From Roseburia zhanii (GTDB lineage Bacteria; Bacillota; Clostridia; Lachnospirales; Lachnospiraceae), in assembly GCF_014287635.1 (NCBI RefSeq), contig NZ_JACOPH010000002.1, positions 362,785-426,784 on the forward strand: a stretch of DNA of 64,000 nucleotides. The letters are read 5' to 3'. The notes below the pieces were generated by a model. The model was given only the letters and a program-made list of their open reading frames with translations. It did not search any database and was not told the origin of the DNA. The position numbers were made by a program, and so were the translations under genes. Position 1 is the stretch's first letter, and every line of letters begins with the position of its first letter. Shown here one piece after another: positions 53,665-63,176 of this stretch.

Positions 53665-54717
53665 TTACTGTTTTAATTCTGTCCACATATTGTCATAGAT
53701 TGCGATCGTATCATTATCTAATACCTTATCACGTTCACCTGCTTCAAACACTTCTGCCGGAACGTTCTTTGCTTCGTTTGATGCATAATCTGCATTTGCT
53801 TCAATGGCTGTCTGGTTACAGTTTAAGTATGGAAATTCCTCCATGACCATTCCTGCAACTTCCGGATCACACATAAAGTTGATAAATTTCATTGCGTTAT
53901 CATAGTTCTTTGCACCTTTTGCAATTGCCCAGTTGTCAATGAATTTGAAAGCACCTTCCGATGGATATACGATCTTGACATCAGGGTTGTCTTCCATTGC
54001 CAATGCGATCTCTGCACTCCAGCAGTATGCTAAGGTACACTCACCGGAGATCAGCTGTGATTTTGGTGAATCACTGTCATAGACTTTGATATTATCTTTT
54101 AAGGAAAGCAGTTTATCTTTTACCTCTGCTAATTTTGAGGCATCTGTTTCATTGACACTCAGTCCCATGCTCCGTTCTACCATTCCGATCGTTGCACGGT
54201 AATCGTCTAATACGACTAATGAATTTTTATAATCGGATTTGAACAGATCATCATAGGAAGTGATATCGTCGGTAATCTTAGAAGTATTGACACCGATTGC
54301 TGCCACACCACCCTGATATGGTACGGAATATACATTGCCCGGATCATAATCTGCATTTAAGTACTGGCTTCCGATATTATCAAGATTGGTCAAAGCACTC
54401 TGGTCTAATTCCTCTAACAGGCCCTGTGCTGCCATGGATTCCACCATATAATCACTTGGCTGTACAATGTCATATGTACCTTCGGATTCAGATTTTACTT
54501 TTGCAAGCATATCTTCATTCGAAGAAAATGTTGTCACATTGACTTTGATACCATAATCTTTTTCAAACTTTTCAATGACTGCATCCGGTACATATTCTGT
54601 CCAGATAAATAAGTTCAGTTCTCCATTTTCTGCGGAAGAAGATTTACCGCCACAGCCTGCTAATAATGCTGCTGCCATACAACCTGCTAATAATACGCTT
54701 AAGATCCGTTTTTTCAT
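53665..54717 (-). CDS. potD: Spermidine/putrescine-binding lipoprotein PotD
   Basis: This 350-aa extracytoplasmic binding protein of the PotABCD importer begins with a lipoprotein signal (LLAGCMAAALLAGCGGKSS). Family segments are LNLFIWTEYVPDAVIEKFEK, YDIVQPSDYMVESM and SVPYQGGVAAIGVNT. Start: the ATG at 54717 follows AGGAGGAAAC; the frame extends to 54744 with no support. The gene follows the permease potC at 34 bp and precedes the aldehyde dehydrogenase. Preference for putrescine is inferred from the linked degradation genes. Confidence 0.93.
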   Translation of the reverse strand: MKKRILSVLLAGCMAAALLAGCGGKSSSAENGELNLFIWTEYVPDAVIEKFEKDYGIKVNVTTFSSNEDMLAKVKSESEGTYDIVQPSDYMVESMAAQGLLEELDQSALTNLDNIGSQYLNADYDPGNVYSVPYQGGVAAIGVNTSKITDDITSYDDLFKSDYKNSLVVLDDYRATIGMVERSMGLSVNETDASKLAEVKDKLLSLKDNIKVYDSDSPKSQLISGECTLAYCWSAEIALAMEDNPDVKIVYPSEGAFKFIDNWAIAKGAKNYDNAMKFINFMCDPEVAGMVMEEFPYLNCNQTAIEANADYASNEAKNVPAEVFEAGERDKVLDNDTIAIYDNMWTELKQ

Positions 54718-54751
54718 AATCGTTTCCTCCTCATTGATATTCACTTATGAC

Positions 54752-55552
54752 TTATGCCTTCTTTTTCTTTAAAAAATCACTCTGTGTCAGTACAACTAAC
54801 ACGATCGTTCCTAATAAGATCAGTGTCGAAAGTGCATTGACATCCGGTGCAACACCGCTCTTAATGCTTTCCATAACTTTTAACGGATATGTTTTTGTCT
54901 GTCCATTAACAAAGTAACTGATGATCACATCATCAATGGATAAAGTAAATGCTAACAATGCACCACCTGCAATTCCCGGTGCTAATACCGGAAGTGTGAT
55001 CTCAAAAAAAGTGATCACTCGGTTTGCCCCAAGATCCATGCTCGCTTCTTCGATTGAGTTATCATAACCACTTAACCTTGCCCTGACATTAAATATGACA
55101 AATGGTACGGAAAATGTGACATGTGCCAGGATCAATGTAAGCATTCCTCTTGGGATATTCACATTTGTAAACAGTGACAATAAGGAAATACCAAGTACGA
55201 TCTCCGGAATAACGACCGGAATATATAACAGTCCATCGATCACGCCTTTTCCTTTGAATTTGTACTTATACATTCCGAAAGCACCTAAGGTACCGATCAT
55301 GGTTGCAAGCAAAGTACTTACAACTGCAATGATGATCGTATTTCCAAACGAGGAAAGCAGTGCTCCATTGTCAAATAATCTCACATACCAGTCAAAGGTA
55401 AATCCTTTCCATGTCAGATATGGTTTGCTTGTGGTTGCATTAAAGGAATTGACAACGATCACAAGGATCGGCAGGAACAAAAACAGATATACACAGGTAC
55501 AAAATGCGATTCCAATCCCTTTTTTTGTTTTTCTTTTTCCCTGTCTTGACAT
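54752..55552 (-). CDS. potC: Spermidine/putrescine ABC permease PotC
   Basis: This 266-aa inner-membrane permease has six helices and the BPD_transp EAA loop EEASMDLGANRVITFFEITL, which docks on the PotA ATPase. The segment LAFTLSIDDVIISYFVNG is typical of PotC. It begins 3 bp after the potB stop and precedes potD. It forms the translocation pore together with PotB. Confidence 0.93.
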   Translation of the reverse strand: MSRQGKRKTKKGIGIAFCTCVYLFLFLPILVIVVNSFNATTSKPYLTWKGFTFDWYVRLFDNGALLSSFGNTIIIAVVSTLLATMIGTLGAFGMYKYKFKGKGVIDGLLYIPVVIPEIVLGISLLSLFTNVNIPRGMLTLILAHVTFSVPFVIFNVRARLSGYDNSIEEASMDLGANRVITFFEITLPVLAPGIAGGALLAFTLSIDDVIISYFVNGQTKTYPLKVMESIKSGVAPDVNALSTLILLGTIVLVVLTQSDFLKKKKA

Positions 55553-55555
55553 TTC

Positions 55556-56422
55556 CTACACCCCCAGACTTTCCATATCTCCGCCTAACTTCTGATAGAT
55601 TTTTACCAGAAGCAGTGTGATTAAGATCAATATGATCGACAATGCTGCTCCTAATGGCCAGTTATTACCACTCTGGAACTGTCGTTCGATCAGGTTACCG
55701 ATAACATCTGAGTTGCCTCCGCCTAAGATATCTGCAACGAAGAAATATCCCAATGCCGGTATAAATACCATGATACTTCCTGAAAAGATTCCGCTTGCCG
55801 TAAGAGGTAAGATCACTTCAAAGAATGTTGAAAATCCTTTTGCCCCTAAATCAGCCGAGGCTTCTAAGAGGCTGCCATCTAATTTTTCAATCGCTGTATA
55901 AAGCGGAAGTACCATAAATGGGAACAGGCAGTATACCATGCCTAATACCGTTGTTCCTCTGTGGAACAAAAGCTCTAACGGTTCACTTGTAATATGTAAA
56001 AACTGAAGTGCTGTATTTAACCAGCCTGTTGTTCCTAAAAAAGTTTTCCATCCATAAATACGGATCAGTGAGTTTGTCCAGAATGGAATGATGACTAACA
56101 TATATAAGATCATCTTTTTCTTACTCTTTGTCCTTGCGATCAAAAACGAAAACGGATACGCTACAAGGATACAGATGATCGTAGTTAAAAAAGCGATCAA
56201 TACAGACTGTCCATAGATCTTGATATAATTCACATCAAACAACCGTTTGTAATTATCTAACGTAAACTGAAATGTTACATTATAATACTGATCTAAGGAA
56301 CAAAAACTCATCACTCCCACATAGATAAGCGGAACTGCTACAAAAAACAATAACCATAATGTAACCGGTCCTACCGTAACTAATGATGGAAGTGTATTTG
56401 CTCTCCACTGGTGCTTTTTCAT
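55556..56422 (-). CDS. potB: Spermidine/putrescine ABC permease PotB
   Basis: This is a 288-aa permease with six predicted helices. It has the EAA-type loop LEASADLGAKGFSTFFEVIL and the family segment PFWTNSLIRIYGWKTFLG typical of PotB. It is encoded 11 bp after potA and 3 bp before potC in a tight operon, and pairs with PotC in the polyamine importer. Confidence 0.93.
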   Translation of the reverse strand: MKKHQWRANTLPSLVTVGPVTLWLLFFVAVPLIYVGVMSFCSLDQYYNVTFQFTLDNYKRLFDVNYIKIYGQSVLIAFLTTIICILVAYPFSFLIARTKSKKKMILYMLVIIPFWTNSLIRIYGWKTFLGTTGWLNTALQFLHITSEPLELLFHRGTTVLGMVYCLFPFMVLPLYTAIEKLDGSLLEASADLGAKGFSTFFEVILPLTASGIFSGSIMVFIPALGYFFVADILGGGNSDVIGNLIERQFQSGNNWPLGAALSIILILITLLLVKIYQKLGGDMESLGV

Positions 56423-56433
56423 ACCATCACCTC

Positions 56434-57543
56434 CTAGCCTAAAACTACATTGTCAACTGCCTGATAAAAGATCTGATCTCTGTTGTGGATCACAACGACA
56501 TCTTTTTCATTCCAGTATGGGAAGATCTGCTCTCCTAACTGTGGCAGCGGCTGTCCTGCTAAACGTTCGATCTTTAATTCATTTCCGTTTGGAAGGACGG
56601 CGATACATTTTACTACAGAACCTACATAAACATAATCTTTAACGGTTGCGATCAACGTAAATCCTTCTACCGGATCTAATGCATATTTCATCTTTTCCGG
56701 TCTGACAGAAACATTGATAAATTCACCTGCTGCAAATTCACTTCCGGTTGCTTTCACATCACCGTTTTCAATCTGGATACTTAACGATTCTCCGTTGATC
56801 GACCTGATCGATCCATCGAAGATATTGGTTTCTCCGATAAAAGTTGCAACAAATTTTGTTGCCGGATGCTCGTAGATTTCTGTCGGTGCTGCTACCTGAT
56901 CTAAGACACCTGCATTCATGATCGCGATACGGTCGCTCATCGTCAATGCTTCTTCCTGATCATGTGTTACATAGATAAATGTGATATTTAATTTTTTCTG
57001 CAGCCGTTTTAACTCTAACTGCATCTGCTTTCTAAGTTTTAGATCCAACGCTCCAAGCGGCTCATCTAACAGTAATACCCTTGGTCTGTTGATCAGTGCC
57101 CTTGCAATCGCAACACGCTGTTTTTGTCCACCGGAAAGCTGGCTCGGATAACGTTTTTCAAATCCTTCTAACTGTACGAGTTCCATCATTTCATGGACAC
57201 GTTTTTTGATCTCATCTTTTGGGACTTTTTTCATTTTCAGTCCGTATGCGATGTTATCATAAATAGTCTTATGTGGAAAAAGTGCGTAACTCTGGAAAAC
57301 GGTATTGACATTTCGTTCAAATGGTTCTTTTTCCTCGATCGCTTCGCCCTCGACTTTAATACTTCCCGATGTCGGTTCTTCAAATCCTGCGATCATACGG
57401 AGTGTTGTTGTTTTTCCGCAGCCTGAAGAACCTAACAGTGTTAAAAATTCACCTTCTTCTACAACAAGGTTTAAATCCTTTACAACATGATTACTTCCAT
57501 ATATTTTATTTACTCCGTTAATTTCAACTATTGGTCTTGCCAC
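56434..57543 (-). CDS. potA: Spermidine/putrescine ABC ATPase PotA
   Basis: This 369-aa ATP-binding subunit has Walker [20 protein letters not shown] signature [16 protein letters not shown], Walker [13 protein letters not shown] and the switch histidine in [11 protein letters not shown]-terminal TOBE-like regulatory domain follows ([22 protein letters not shown]). It drives uptake through PotBC. It lies 27 bp after the P-II gene, and that spacing suggests that nitrogen-sensing P-II is made together with the transporter. Confidence 0.94.
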   Translation of the reverse strand: MARPIVEINGVNKIYGSNHVVKDLNLVVEEGEFLTLLGSSGCGKTTTLRMIAGFEEPTSGSIKVEGEAIEEKEPFERNVNTVFQSYALFPHKTIYDNIAYGLKMKKVPKDEIKKRVHEMMELVQLEGFEKRYPSQLSGGQKQRVAIARALINRPRVLLLDEPLGALDLKLRKQMQLELKRLQKKLNITFIYVTHDQEEALTMSDRIAIMNAGVLDQVAAPTEIYEHPATKFVATFIGETNIFDGSIRSINGESLSIQIENGDVKATGSEFAAGEFINVSVRPEKMKYALDPVEGFTLIATVKDYVYVGSVVKCIAVLPNGNELKIERLAGQPLPQLGEQIFPYWNEKDVVVIHNRDQIFYQAVDNVVLG

Positions 57544-57570
57544 ATTGTATCACCTCGATCCCAAATTCAA

Positions 57571-57918
57571 CTATAATGCTTTCTCTCCACGCTCACCTGT
57601 ACGGATACGGACAACTTCTTCAATATTTCTGATGAAGATCTTTCCATCACCGACATGATCGGTTGCTAATTTTTCTCTGACTGCTAAAATGATCTTATCT
57701 ACTAATTTATCTTCTACAACTACCTCTACGCGGATCTTCGGCAACAGGTTGATTGTTGTTTTGAATCCTTTGATCTCATTGACTCCTGCTGTACTTCCTT
57801 TCTGGGTACCACATCCCATGACGGTTGAGATTGTCATACCACCGCAATGAATGGAATCTAAAATGGATTTCACATCCTCTAATTTTTCTGGTCTGATAAT
57901 CATTACTATTTCTTTCAT
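57571..57918 (-). CDS. P-II family nitrogen regulatory protein
   Basis: This 115-aa trimeric signalling protein has KEIVMIIRPEKLEDVKSIL at the start and GDGKIFIRNIEEVVRIRTGE at the end, both near-canonical for GlnB/GlnK. The T-loop (GTQKGSTAGVNEIKG) lacks the tyrosine that is uridylylated in enterobacterial P-II proteins. Regulation by that modification is therefore unlikely; ligand binding (ATP, ADP, 2-oxoglutarate) alone may suffice. The start at 57918 follows GAGGAAAAG; the frame to 57945 is less likely. It leads the potABCD operon, so its target may be the PotA ATPase or the degradation enzymes. Confidence 0.88.
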   Translation of the reverse strand: MKEIVMIIRPEKLEDVKSILDSIHCGGMTISTVMGCGTQKGSTAGVNEIKGFKTTINLLPKIRVEVVVEDKLVDKIILAVREKLATDHVGDGKIFIRNIEEVVRIRTGERGEKAL

Positions 57919-57976
57919 ATTCTTTTCCTCCTTAATCCTCATCAACTTATTTACCAGTTATAATAGCGTTTTTAAT

Positions 57977-57997
57977 ATAATAGAAATTTCCTATTAT
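57977..57997. promoter_or_regulatory. Palindrome upstream of the P-II-pot operon
   Basis: ATAATAG and CTATTAT flank AAATTTC, about 60 bases before the P-II start codon and overlapping where a -35 would fall for a TATAAC -10. It is a candidate operator for the LuxR-type regulator next door. Confidence 0.45.
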
Positions 57998-58000
57998 ATA

Positions 58001-58029
58001 AAAAAAGAGCCATCCTCTATGGATAGCTC
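58001..58029 (-). terminator. Terminator of the LuxR-type gene
   Basis: On the minus strand GAGCTATCC and GGATGGCTC pair with a TATAGA-like loop, followed by TTTTTT. It separates luxR from the P-II-pot operon. Confidence 0.75.
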
Positions 58030-58117
58030 CTTTGCTTATTTGAAATCATACTACCTTATTTTTTTATTTGCAATGCATTCTTGTTACCATTTTTATGGTA
58101 CTTTTTAAGTATTTGAA

Positions 58118-58867
58118 CTACTCTTTTTCCTTGATCATCTTAAACATCTGTACACGATTTTTAATACCAAGCTTACGATATATGTTTAAAATATGCTTTT
58201 TTAGTGTATTAACGCTGATTGCTAACTCGTCGCAGATCCGGTTGTTATCCTTTCCCTGCATCAGTAGTTTTAAGATCGTATGCTCACGCTTTGTCAGATC
58301 ATAGGTTTCACACGCCTGGGTAACGGTCAGTTTTTCCTCTGAGCCCGAATCTTCCTGCCTGTCACGATACAGACGGTAAGCAATATGGTCTTTTAACATA
58401 TCTAATAAGAATATATCATCATATTGAAAATTATCCTTTCCGATCGTGCGGTAAAACGTGATCACACCTAAAAATTCCTTATTTCTTCCTAAGATCATCT
58501 GTAAAGAATAATGCCATTTATTCGGACGGTAGATCTTATTATAATACTCTGTCTGCACACGTTTTTCATCTGAGATAATGTCTGTTTCCCGATAGACTAA
58601 ACACTTGCCGCTGTACATGATCCCCCGGCTGTAATCTAAATCTTCATAATCTACACAGGCATCCTCATCACAATTATAGGTAATCGGTTCGGTTAATCTT
58701 TTACTGCCATCTTTTGCTGCCAGATAAAAATCCGCACTGTCAAAATCCAACACCATTTTCATCTGCTCGATCAGCTGTTCCCGCATTGTCCTTGCATCTT
58801 CCGTTGTATAAATCTTGTAAATGATACTATTTAATATCATCCAATCATTTGTTTCTAACGTTTTCAT
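58118..58867 (-). CDS. LuxR-family transcriptional regulator
   Basis: This is a 249-aa regulator with a GAF-like N-terminal sensory part of about 160 residues and a C-terminal LuxR helix-turn-helix (DLTKREHTILKLLMQGKDNN, then RICDELAISVNTLKKHILNI). There is no receiver domain. The start ATG at 58867 follows AAGGTGGTGG. It lies directly upstream of the P-II-PotABCD-aldehyde dehydrogenase operon, so it may control polyamine uptake and use; its signal is unknown. It has its own terminator, so it is monocistronic. Confidence 0.85.
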   Translation of the reverse strand: MKTLETNDWMILNSIIYKIYTTEDARTMREQLIEQMKMVLDFDSADFYLAAKDGSKRLTEPITYNCDEDACVDYEDLDYSRGIMYSGKCLVYRETDIISDEKRVQTEYYNKIYRPNKWHYSLQMILGRNKEFLGVITFYRTIGKDNFQYDDIFLLDMLKDHIAYRLYRDRQEDSGSEEKLTVTQACETYDLTKREHTILKLLMQGKDNNRICDELAISVNTLKKHILNIYRKLGIKNRVQMFKMIKEKE

Positions 58868-58927
58868 AGAACCACCACCTTGTTTTTTCCATAACTGCTT
58901 GGTACTTTTTTATTGTAAACGAATAGC

Positions 58928-58964
58928 AAAAAAGAGGGTATACTCTTTCGAATATACCCTCTTT
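58928..58964 (-). terminator. Terminator of the [FeFe] hydrogenase-like gene
   Basis: AAAGAGGGTATA and TATACCCTCTTT pair (12 bp) on the minus strand, with TTTTTT next. Confidence 0.82.
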
Positions 58965-59039
58965 GGTCTTATTTAATTATAGATTATAATTAGTTATGTG
59001 TAAAATTGCAAGTCTTTTTTTGTAATTCTTCTTACCTAA

Positions 59040-60506
59040 CTACGCTTCTGTCTCATGCTCTGCGCGGTGCATGGAGAACTGTTTCATGTCATAATGCTCT
59101 AAGTTATCTACGATCGTACGCTCATCTGCCTGTGCGATCAATGCATCACGGTCTTTCTTAGCTGCTAACTGGTCTTTGAATGCACTTGGTCCACCGACAC
59201 AGCCACCAACACATGCCATACCTTCGATGAAGTCTTCCGGTAATCTTCCTGCTTTTAATAAGAGAAGTGCTTTCTTACATTCTGCAGCACCATTTGCCTT
59301 ACATACTTTCGGATCGCAGTCATAATCTTTTTCTTTCATATATTCTACAACTGCGGCTGTAACTCCACCGGAATTACCAAAACGTTTACCAAATGTAGAA
59401 GATTCCTGATATTCATTTTCAGATGGCTGTAATTCTACACCTTTTGCTCTCATCATTGCACGGATCTCACTGTAAGTTAATACATAATCTGCATTACCTT
59501 CGATATTGTGCTCATTTGCTTCGGATTTCTTAGCAATACATGGTCCGATAAATACGGTTACTGCATCCGGCTCTTTTGCTTTTAGCATACGGGAAACGGC
59601 ACACATCGGAGAAATAGCTGTTGAGATCATATCCTCTAATTCAGGATAATGTCTGCGGATCATATTTACAAATCCCGGACAGCAGGAAGTTGTTTTCTTC
59701 TTGCCTTCCTTGTATGCTTCGTACCATTCTTCGCCTTCTGCCTGTGTGGTCATATCTCCACCAAGACCAGCTTCTACCATATCCTTAAAACCGATCAGTT
59801 TCATTGCATTACGCCAGCTCTGCATGGTGATATTTGCACCAAACTGACCTTCTGTTGCAGGTGCTAAGATCGCATATACCGGTTTGCCGGATTTTATTGC
59901 GTTGATCACATCGACCATGTATGTCTTAGATGCGATCGCACCAAATGGACAGCTATGGATACAGTTACCGCAACGGATACATTTTTCTTCATCAATGACG
60001 GAAATACCATTCTCATCATATGTAATCGCATTGACCGGACAGTTAAACTTACACGGACGTTTCAGATGTGCGATTGCATTGTATGGACAGGCTTTGGCAC
60101 ATTTACCACACTCTTTACATTTAGATGGATCAATGTGGGAACGATGCTGTCCAACAGAAATTGCCTGAAAATTACAAGCATTCACACAGGCTTTACCGAT
60201 ACAGTTCTGACAGTTATCTGTAACTACATAACTAGAGATCGGACAGTCTTCACATGCGGAACTGATTACCTGAATAATATTGCCATCATCTACAGCTCCC
60301 GGTGCTTTTCCTTCTGCTAAACGGATTCTCTGACGGATGATTTCTCTCTCTTTATAAATACAGCAACGGAACTGAGGTGTCGGTCCCGGAATCAACTTGT
60401 AAGGAATATTATCTTTTTCTTCTTCTAAAGTTCCCTCGAAAGCGTGTTTCGCTACTTCATATAAAACAGCGTGTTTAATTTTGATTACGTTTTCATCAGC
60501 GTACAT
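59040..60506 (-). CDS. Monomeric [FeFe] hydrogenase-like iron-sulfur protein (group B type)
   Basis: This 488-aa protein has several 4Fe-4S ferredoxin motifs in the first half (CIGKACVNAC, CKECGKCAKACPYNAI, CIRCGNCIHSCPFGAI) and an H-cluster domain in the second half. The three hydrogenase signatures are TTSCCPGFVNMI (canonical TSCSPGW), IGPCIAKKSEA and EGMACVGGCVGGPS, so the H-cluster cysteines are kept. TSCCP is the pattern I associate with group B monomeric enzymes of clostridia, whose physiological role is unsettled. Start ATG at 60506 follows AAGGAGAG. It is a single gene with its own terminator; the maturation genes hydEFG are not in this window. Confidence 0.85.
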   Translation of the reverse strand: MYADENVIKIKHAVLYEVAKHAFEGTLEEEKDNIPYKLIPGPTPQFRCCIYKEREIIRQRIRLAEGKAPGAVDDGNIIQVISSACEDCPISSYVVTDNCQNCIGKACVNACNFQAISVGQHRSHIDPSKCKECGKCAKACPYNAIAHLKRPCKFNCPVNAITYDENGISVIDEEKCIRCGNCIHSCPFGAIASKTYMVDVINAIKSGKPVYAILAPATEGQFGANITMQSWRNAMKLIGFKDMVEAGLGGDMTTQAEGEEWYEAYKEGKKKTTSCCPGFVNMIRRHYPELEDMISTAISPMCAVSRMLKAKEPDAVTVFIGPCIAKKSEANEHNIEGNADYVLTYSEIRAMMRAKGVELQPSENEYQESSTFGKRFGNSGGVTAAVVEYMKEKDYDCDPKVCKANGAAECKKALLLLKAGRLPEDFIEGMACVGGCVGGPSAFKDQLAAKKDRDALIAQADERTIVDNLEHYDMKQFSMHRAEHETEA

Positions 60507-60627
60507 CTTATTCTCTCCTTTTCACATATACTTGTCTGTATGCTTCTTAGAATATTTTATAATATCGTTAAAAAATTATCAATAGTATGTTCCTATTATT
60601 CGACGCAATTATTGTATTTATTTCAGT

Positions 60628-61164
60628 TCAAAAGTCATATTGATAGACTTCATAAATTTCTTCCCTGCCCTGATGCAAAAAACCGCAGTTTTCCGCCACC
60701 TTTCTCGATGGCAGATTCGCACTGCGGATCAATAGCTTTGCTCCTTTACAAAATGGATATTCGTACAGCCAGTCTAAAAATGCTAACAGGGCTTCTGTCA
60801 TATAACCCTGATTTCTGTATTCTTTTGCCATCGTATATCCGATCTCCACATATCCATCTTCATTCGGAAGATATTTACAGCCGACTAAACCGATTCCTCT
60901 CTTTTGCTCTTTTTTTTCAATCAGCCAGTAAGTCAGCCATGGATGTGCTTCTTTCGGTGCCTGTTCCATTCTGTCATATCTTCGTCTGACTGCCTGTGCG
61001 ATCACCTCTGAAACTGCGGATTCCTGTAAAAATGTCTGTGTCCCATCAATGATCTGCTTTATTTCTTCTAATGACAACGCATATAAATACAGGCGTTCAC
61101 TCTCTCTGTTTTCCTGCATATTTACACTTTCATCTCTTTTCTTTGTAACTACTGTTTCGTACAT
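60628..61164 (-). CDS. GNAT-family N-acetyltransferase
   Basis: This 178-aa acetyltransferase of the RimJ/RimL-like GNAT group has the acetyl-CoA loop KEYRNQGYMTEALLAFLDWL (R-x-x-G-x-x-x-A) and the later NLPSRKVAENCGF block. The substrate (a protein N-terminus, ribosomal protein or small amine) is not evident. Two starts are possible: ATG at 61164 or a methionine 15 codons downstream; neither has a good ribosome site. It stands alone between the hydrogenase and the ZIP gene. Confidence 0.82.
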   Translation of the reverse strand: MYETVVTKKRDESVNMQENRESERLYLYALSLEEIKQIIDGTQTFLQESAVSEVIAQAVRRRYDRMEQAPKEAHPWLTYWLIEKKEQKRGIGLVGCKYLPNEDGYVEIGYTMAKEYRNQGYMTEALLAFLDWLYEYPFCKGAKLLIRSANLPSRKVAENCGFLHQGREEIYEVYQYDF

Positions 61165-61198
61165 CTTTGTTTATCATGCCAGACCGTTTTTCCTGTCA

Positions 61199-61981
61199 TT
61201 ATCCAAGCATCACATCTAACATCATCATCAAAAGAAACCCGATTGAAAAGCCGATCGTCGCAATGTCCGAGTGCTTTCCCATTGAAGCTTCCGGCAATAA
61301 TTCTTCGACTACGACATAGATCATCGCCCCTGCTGCAAACGCAAGCAGATATGGAAGAAACGGTGTTATAACTCTTGTTAAGAGAATCGTAAGCCCTGCT
61401 CCGATCGGCTCTACGATTCCAGACAAAGTTCCATATAAAAATGCTTTGTGACTGCTTTTTAATTCATTTTTCAAAGGAAGTGAAATAACTGCCCCCTCCG
61501 GAAAATTCTGAATGGCGATTCCAACTGCCAATGCGACTGCTCCGGCTAATGTGATCGTCGTTTCTCCTGTTAAAAATCCTGCAAACGTCACTCCGACTGC
61601 CATGCCTTCCGGAATGTTATGTAACGTTACCGCAAACACTAACATGGCACTTTTAGGCAATTTGCTCGGCAGTCCTTCCGGCTGCTCATCATTGATATGT
61701 AAATGCGGCAAGATCTTATCGGCTGCTAATAAAAAAAAGATACCTAATGCAAAGCCGGCCGCTGCCGGAATACACGAAAATCTTCCCATATCGGCACACT
61801 GTTCCATTGCCGGCATCAAAAGTGACCATACACTTGCTGCAACCATGACACCGGATGCAAAGCCTAATAACATTTTCTGTATCAGCGGCGGTATTTCATT
61901 TTGAATCATATAAACACATGCCGCACCTAATGTTGTTCCCAAAAAAGGAACGAATAACCCAATCAACAGAATTGTATTCAT
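61199..61981 (-). CDS. ZIP-family metal transporter
   Basis: This 260-aa membrane protein has about eight helices and the two metal-site motifs of ZIP carriers: HNIPEGMAVGVTFAGF in helix IV and IQNFPEGAVISLPLKNE in helix V. It takes up zinc or another divalent metal such as iron or manganese. The ATG starts one base after the FliB stop, with the ribosome site AGGGAG inside the end of fliB, so the two genes are cotranscribed. A functional link to flagellin methylation is not obvious. Confidence 0.9.
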   Translation of the reverse strand: MNTILLIGLFVPFLGTTLGAACVYMIQNEIPPLIQKMLLGFASGVMVAASVWSLLMPAMEQCADMGRFSCIPAAAGFALGIFFLLAADKILPHLHINDEQPEGLPSKLPKSAMLVFAVTLHNIPEGMAVGVTFAGFLTGETTITLAGAVALAVGIAIQNFPEGAVISLPLKNELKSSHKAFLYGTLSGIVEPIGAGLTILLTRVITPFLPYLLAFAAGAMIYVVVEELLPEASMGKHSDIATIGFSIGFLLMMMLDVMLG

Positions 61982-61982
61982 T

Positions 61983-63176
61983 CTATTCTCCCTTTCTATT
62001 TCCTATGATAAATGCAAAATAGCCCCATTCCCAGATCAGCGTCTGAAAACTTTCCTCTAAATATTCCCAGATATCCGCATCATCATATCCCGTCATTCTT
62101 GCGATATAGACGATCACTTCTTTCATCTGTTCATAGGAAAGTGTTCCTGTCTGCTTAAATGTTAAAAAAGCTGCCTGACGCATAATCGCATATTCCATTC
62201 CGATCCACTGCATTGCGACGGTCATATCCTGCCAGTCATAGTCATCTAATAACAACTGACCAAACATTTCTGCGATCAGATATTTCCGCAAAAGCGATTC
62301 CTGATCCCGATATACTTTTAAAAACTTCCCATACTCCTGCATAAATTCATTTTCAATATAACCATCATCTGTTTCCATTCGTGAGGCTTCTTCTCGAAGC
62401 GGTTCTAAGAAAATTCGATAGATTCCCTGTTTCCAATAATTTTCTGTCATATCTAAAAACAGGGCATTATCTTCTAAGAAAGTATCTTCTATCTGAAAAT
62501 CCATCTCATCAACTGCCTGTGAAAGTTCCTCTAATTCTTCTTTCTGATAGGACACTCTGCCATCTTTTCCTTCTAATAAAAGATAAAATCCCATCAATAA
62601 TGCCTTTTCGATCGAAATTTTTTGATCTTCTAAGCAGGAAATCAATAACATACGCAGTTGATACAAATGACGCTCTTTGTTATTTTTTATATCAGATTCC
62701 ATCTTTTCCATAGCTTCTTTATCTAACACGTCCTGTGTATCCCGCCAGAAATCCACAACAGCCGGACAGCAGGCTGCTAAAGAATATTCTCTGCGATCCT
62801 TAAATTCATGGATCTCTCTTGGAAATTCCCTGCATGTCTTCGAAAGTATCTGATCTCCATAACGCAATACTAATTTACAGAGTTTCTGCTGGTCTAAAAA
62901 GGGACATTCTTTTTTCTCATTCAGACAGATCACATCTGCTTCTTTATAATGGATCAGATACTCAGAAAGTTTTTTCGTTTTTGCATTTTCTATATATTCT
63001 GTTTCTCTATGATCTGACCATCTGGTATCGTTCCATTTCTTAGAGGACTTCTCATCTACAGATATCTTCCATTCCTTGCAACAGGTGATCGGACATTCCG
63101 ATGCTAAACACTGAAACTTGTCATAATATGTTGTCTTTATCTCATGCTTTTTTCTGTGATTCACCCTGTTTGCCAT
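61983..63176 (-). CDS. fliB: FliB-like flagellin lysine-N-methylase
   Basis: This 397-aa protein is like FliB, which methylates surface lysines of flagellin. The N-terminal cysteine cluster is typical and suggests a bound iron-sulfur cluster: KFQCLASECPITCCKEW, then CPFLDQQKLCKL, then SKTCREFPR and AACCPAVVD. Start ATG at 63176 follows AGAGAGGA; a longer frame to 63290 is unsupported. It is followed by the ZIP gene with no gap. No flagellin gene is within the window, so it is a detached motility gene. Confidence 0.87.
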   Translation of the reverse strand: MANRVNHRKKHEIKTTYYDKFQCLASECPITCCKEWKISVDEKSSKKWNDTRWSDHRETEYIENAKTKKLSEYLIHYKEADVICLNEKKECPFLDQQKLCKLVLRYGDQILSKTCREFPREIHEFKDRREYSLAACCPAVVDFWRDTQDVLDKEAMEKMESDIKNNKERHLYQLRMLLISCLEDQKISIEKALLMGFYLLLEGKDGRVSYQKEELEELSQAVDEMDFQIEDTFLEDNALFLDMTENYWKQGIYRIFLEPLREEASRMETDDGYIENEFMQEYGKFLKVYRDQESLLRKYLIAEMFGQLLLDDYDWQDMTVAMQWIGMEYAIMRQAAFLTFKQTGTLSYEQMKEVIVYIARMTGYDDADIWEYLEESFQTLIWEWGYFAFIIGNRKGE

